Shown: in pieces, positions 61,463 through 64,000 of the stretch | Layout of the letters: each line of letters opens with the position of its first letter | How positions within the stretch are numbered: position 1 is the first letter of the stretch | Made by a program: the position numbers and the translations under genes | Assembly: GCA_965661265.1 (NCBI GenBank) | Contig: CBFIDE010000002.1 | Coordinates: 1 to 64,000 of the forward strand | DNA length: 64,000 bases | Direction of reading: 5' to 3' | Origin: CBFIDE01 sp965661265 | GTDB lineage: Bacteria > Bacteroidota > Bacteroidia > Flavobacteriales > Schleiferiaceae | Notes under the pieces: generated by a model | The model's input: the letters and a program-made list of their open reading frames with translations, nothing else | What the model was told of the DNA's origin: nothing | Databases searched by the model: none

Positions 61463-62131
61463 ATGAGCTCAAAAAGCCCATCCTTCATACCTTATAAACC
61501 CATTCAAGTAGATGAGGATTCTTTGGAAATCCGAATATCGGAATTAAATAAGAAAATTCAGCTAAGAAGGTCAATAAGGCATTTCAGTTCCAAGAGTATA
61601 AGCAAAGAATCCATAGAAGGTTTAATAAAAATCGCGGGAAGCGCACCCTCAGGAGCCCACAAACAACCTTGGACTTTTGTTGCAGTTTCTGATCCTGCTA
61701 TAAAATCTAAAATAAGGATGGCCGCAGAAGAAGAGGAAAAAGCATTTTACTCAGAAAGGGCCACAGAAGAGTGGTTAAAGGATTTAGCTCCTTTAGGAAC
61801 CGATTGGAATAAAGAATTTTTAGAGAAAGCCCCTTGGCTTATTATTGCTTTTAGAAAGTCTTATGAAAACAGTCCTGAAGGGAGAAAGAAAAATTACTAT
61901 GTTCAGGAATCCATCGGCATTGCCTGTGGATTTTTAATTACAGCTATTCATCAGGCGGGTCTGGTAACCTTGACTCATACCCCCAGCCCCATGGGTTTCT
62001 TAAGCAATATTTTAGATCGGCCTGAAAATGAAAAGCCTTTTTTGTTACTCCCTGTGGGTTACCCCGATGAGAATGCGGAGGTACCAAATTTGGAAAGAAA
62101 AGATTTGGGTGAAATATCGGTATTTAAATAA
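61463..62131 (+). CDS. Iodotyrosine deiodinase-like nitroreductase-family flavoprotein
   Basis: 222 residues of the FMN-binding nitroreductase fold. It resembles animal iodotyrosine deiodinase throughout: LRRSIRHFSSKSI, APSGAHKQPWTFV (FMN site), ESIGIACGFLITAIHQAGLVTLTHTP and LLLPVGYPDENAEVPNLERK. The three residues that chelate the substrate's zwitterion in that enzyme (Glu, Tyr, Lys with spacings 4 and 21) are all present as Glu92, Tyr96 and Lys117. It should reductively remove iodide from mono- or diiodotyrosine. It lacks the membrane anchor of the vertebrate enzyme. Other nitroreductases lack the Glu-Tyr-Lys lid. Confidence 0.88.
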   Translation: MSSKSPSFIPYKPIQVDEDSLEIRISELNKKIQLRRSIRHFSSKSISKESIEGLIKIAGSAPSGAHKQPWTFVAVSDPAIKSKIRMAAEEEEKAFYSERATEEWLKDLAPLGTDWNKEFLEKAPWLIIAFRKSYENSPEGRKKNYYVQESIGIACGFLITAIHQAGLVTLTHTPSPMGFLSNILDRPENEKPFLLLPVGYPDENAEVPNLERKDLGEISVFK

Positions 62132-62791
62132 TTAAAATGCTTTTAAATTTCTGACAACAAGGCGCTTACGATCAAATTCTATCAGGCCTTCATCCCTTAA
62201 TTCATTTAAGGTCGTAGTAACCGTTTGTCTGCTTGTACCAATAAGATTTCCGATATTTTTATGAGTATACATTTGTTCAATATGTACCTCATCTCCTTTC
62301 TTTTCACCTTTCTCAATGGCCATTTCCCTGATAAAATCCATGAGTCTGCCTCTTACATCTTTAAAAACGAGATTGTCTACCCGGCGTTCAAGTTTTCTCA
62401 TTCTGCCACCGATCCACTTATAGATGCTAAAACTAAATTCTTTATTATCCTTCATTAGATCCTTCATTAGATCTATATGCACAGGACAAAGAATCGTCTC
62501 ATTTTCTAGAGAAACAGCAATTTCAGATCTTTTATCCTCACCAAGTAAAGCAAGTTCTCCAAACATTTCTCCTCTGCCTAGAATCGCTCTTACAACCTCT
62601 ACTCCATCTTCAGAATAATTTGTGATTTTTACTTTTCCTTGAGCAATAAGAAACATACTTTTAGCAGGATCATCTGTAAAGTAGATAGTTTCTCCTTTTT
62701 TATAATCCTTAAAATGCCCATCATCACCATAATCTTTGGTTTTGTGCGGGCACATAATGTTGAATAAGTTTACGTCATTAAAATACCACAT
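62132..62791 (-). CDS. Crp/Fnr-family transcriptional regulator
   Basis: 219 residues. The cyclic-nucleotide-binding-like beta roll covers about residues 25-140 (GETIYFTDDPAKSMFLIAQGKVKI, GRGEMFGELALLGEDKRSEIAVS), then the dimer helix (RMRKLERRVDNLVF) and a winged helix (YTHKNIGNLIGTSRQTVTTTLNELRDEGLIEFDR). The FNR-type N-terminal cysteine cluster is absent. The effector is unknown. It is convergent with, and abuts, the deiodinase-like gene, and lies 55 bases from the Omp85-like gene. Confidence 0.93.
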   Translation of the reverse strand: MWYFNDVNLFNIMCPHKTKDYGDDGHFKDYKKGETIYFTDDPAKSMFLIAQGKVKITNYSEDGVEVVRAILGRGEMFGELALLGEDKRSEIAVSLENETILCPVHIDLMKDLMKDNKEFSFSIYKWIGGRMRKLERRVDNLVFKDVRGRLMDFIREMAIEKGEKKGDEVHIEQMYTHKNIGNLIGTSRQTVTTTLNELRDEGLIEFDRKRLVVRNLKAF

Positions 62792-62846
62792 GATAAGCTT
62801 AAATAAGTTGTATTATAAAGAGCAATTTACTCATTTTCGGTATCCA

Positions 62847-64000
62847 TTAAAACCAAAAACCCAAATTAACATAAGTATAAACATTAGAGTGGTTTGAGCT
62901 ACCGGCCACACTAAATTCTATAGGTCCAAGTCTGCTGTCAAATGAGTAAGAAAAGGCATAGCCATCAAGGATAATACTTTCGTCAAAAAGCCCATCAAAA
63001 TTGCTCTCAAGCTTTCCGGCATTTGCTCTAAAAATAAGATGATGTTTTCCGGAAATATTATAGTCAAAGTCTAATCGTCCAATAAGAGTATTCCTGCCAA
63101 AGAGTTCCATATATCGATAACCAATGAAAGGCTTAATATAATTGATATAATTCCTTCCCATGCTTCCTAAGAATATTTGGTAAGGATAGTCTAAATCAGG
63201 TCCAATGGTTGCGGCACCATAGAATCCATATTGCAAATTGATCTTGTTAGTAAGCCCGATGGCTTGATTAAAGCCAAGCTCAATGACCGATGAAGGTTCG
63301 TAAAATTCATCAAAGGCTCGTTGTTCAGAGATTAGTCTAAAGCTAGAATTAAATTGAACACCTGAGCTTGGATAGTTTGCATCATTATAGGTGTCAAGGT
63401 TTATGAATCCATAATAGTTAATATAGTTTTTGTTGAAATTCTCCAAATCTTGAAAATTGAGACTTCGGGAAACATCTATGTTTTCAAGCTGTAAGCCACC
63501 CCCAACCGCTAGGGCATCTCTCAAGGTGGATTGAATGAATATGTCTAATGAATAGTCTCTGTAATCCAATTGATCATTAGGAACTAAGTTTTCATAAAGT
63601 CGGGTCTCAAATCTATTTCCACGAAATTTGAGTCCTACAGTAGGAATTAACCCAAAATCCAAAAGATAGCTGACTAAAAAACGTGGATTATCAGAAACAG
63701 CAAAATCAGCACTTAATTTGGAGTTTTTGATTAGAAAATTACGTTGTGTAAAGTTGAGTAAAAGGGCAGTTTTGAAATCATCATCATAATGCAACCCTAA
63801 TCTTAATTGGGTCATGCTCGGGTTTTCTACAAGCTTAAAAATTATTTTAAATGAAGTGTCTACCGGTTCTAAATGATAGCTAATACTTTTAAAGTATTGA
63901 CTTCCATAAAGTTGATCCATTCCACGGTCTAGTTCTTTAGCTGAAACAATCTCTCCTTGTTTTATTCTAAGTTTGCTCAGAACATAATTTTCCGAAACCT
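62847..64000 (-). CDS. C-terminal part of an Omp85-type barrel protein (possibly patatin-linked), 5' end outside window
   Basis: The frame stays open from the stop at 62847 to the right edge (384 codons), beyond the first internal ATG at 63920. Reading in from the edge gives VLSKLRIKQGEIVSAKELDRGMDQLYGSQYF-like sequence, a POTRA-like domain, followed by FKLVENP and a 16-strand-type barrel ending YVNLGFWF with the C-terminal Phe. In Bacteroidota this architecture is found at the C-terminus of patatin-like phospholipase/Omp85 fusions, so the missing 5' part may carry a patatin domain. The catalytic part is not seen here. Confidence 0.78.
   Translation of the reverse strand, partial: VSENYVLSKLRIKQGEIVSAKELDRGMDQLYGSQYFKSISYHLEPVDTSFKIIFKLVENPSMTQLRLGLHYDDDFKTALLLNFTQRNFLIKNSKLSADFAVSDNPRFLVSYLLDFGLIPTVGLKFRGNRFETRLYENLVPNDQLDYRDYSLDIFIQSTLRDALAVGGGLQLENIDVSRSLNFQDLENFNKNYINYYGFINLDTYNDANYPSSGVQFNSSFRLISEQRAFDEFYEPSSVIELGFNQAIGLTNKINLQYGFYGAATIGPDLDYPYQIFLGSMGRNYINYIKPFIGYRYMELFGRNTLIGRLDFDYNISGKHHLIFRANAGKLESNFDGLFDESIILDGYAFSYSFDSRLGPIEFSVAGSSNHSNVYTYVNLGFWF

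Noticed and set aside
1..64000. CRISPR arrays, insertion sequences, prophage or integrase signatures
   Set aside because: No repeat-spacer pattern, transposase or terminal inverted repeats were found on reading both strands.

Overview
This 64 kb window is a compact, AT-rich, gene-dense piece of a Bacteroidota chromosome, most likely a marine or aquatic member of the Flavobacteriales. The markers are family-level ones: the gliding lipoprotein GldH, the type IX secretion component PorZ, lipoproteins of the DUF4292 and DUF4837 type, a PSP1/RicT protein, C-terminal beta-sandwich sorting-type tails, and repeated TAnnTTTG promoter -7 boxes in place of sigma70-type -10 boxes. No insertion sequence, prophage or CRISPR array is visible, so it reads as core chromosome with a few accessory-looking genes. 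The genus assignment is not possible from the sequence alone.

Layout. 1-5 kb: a truncated membrane ORF, a tRNA-Asn, a PfkB sugar kinase, then a three-gene unit of an ECF sigma factor, a membrane-anchored outer-membrane-barrel protein and a lipoprotein. 4.5-8.2 kb: a biotin carrier protein, a secreted protein resembling a dead M1 peptidase, and RseP. 8.2-12.8 kb: a five-gene Mn/Zn(/Fe) uptake operon on the minus strand (MntR-like regulator, TroA-like binding protein, ATPase, two permeases), in which one permease carries a second DtxR/MntR-like domain at its C-terminus; a perfect 20-bp palindrome lies just upstream. 12.8-19.4 kb: a small barrel protein, LpxH, a Mn-type superoxide dismutase, an AddA-like helicase-nuclease and Kbl.

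19.5-27.6 kb: polyamine genes (pyridoxal-phosphate arginine decarboxylase, a deoxyhypusine-synthase-family protein with its catalytic lysine, an agmatinase-family ureohydrolase) interspersed with MsrA, Asd and a lamin-tail-domain surface protein. 27.6-33.8 kb: a 3'-5' exonuclease, a fused oligopeptide ABC ATPase, an MBOAT/AlgJ-type acetylation pair and a membrane glycosyltransferase-like protein. 33-41 kb: a tight minus-strand run RicT, GldH, PBP1A, ScoA, GT-C-like, ScoB, GT-C-like, in which the two CoA-transferase subunits are split by a membrane protein gene.

41-55 kb: PorZ and RecO on the plus strand, converging on a ten-gene minus-strand run (flippase, dUTPase, nucleotidyltransferase, TPR protein, DUF4292 lipoprotein, EnvC-like amidase activator, TatA, GatA, MltD-like transglycosylase, DUF4837 lipoprotein) that is mostly cell-envelope biogenesis. 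55-64 kb: an M28 peptidase, GpsA, a broken membrane-protein gene with two in-frame TGA codons, a large Asp-box propeller protein, a flavoprotein with all substrate-chelating residues of iodotyrosine deiodinase, a Crp/Fnr regulator, and the C-terminal part of an Omp85-type barrel that runs off the right edge.

The best leads for follow-up are the permease-repressor fusion with its operator, the iodotyrosine-deiodinase homologue, the bacterial deoxyhypusine-synthase-like gene, the twice-interrupted membrane gene, and the repeated sharing of stop codons by convergent genes.
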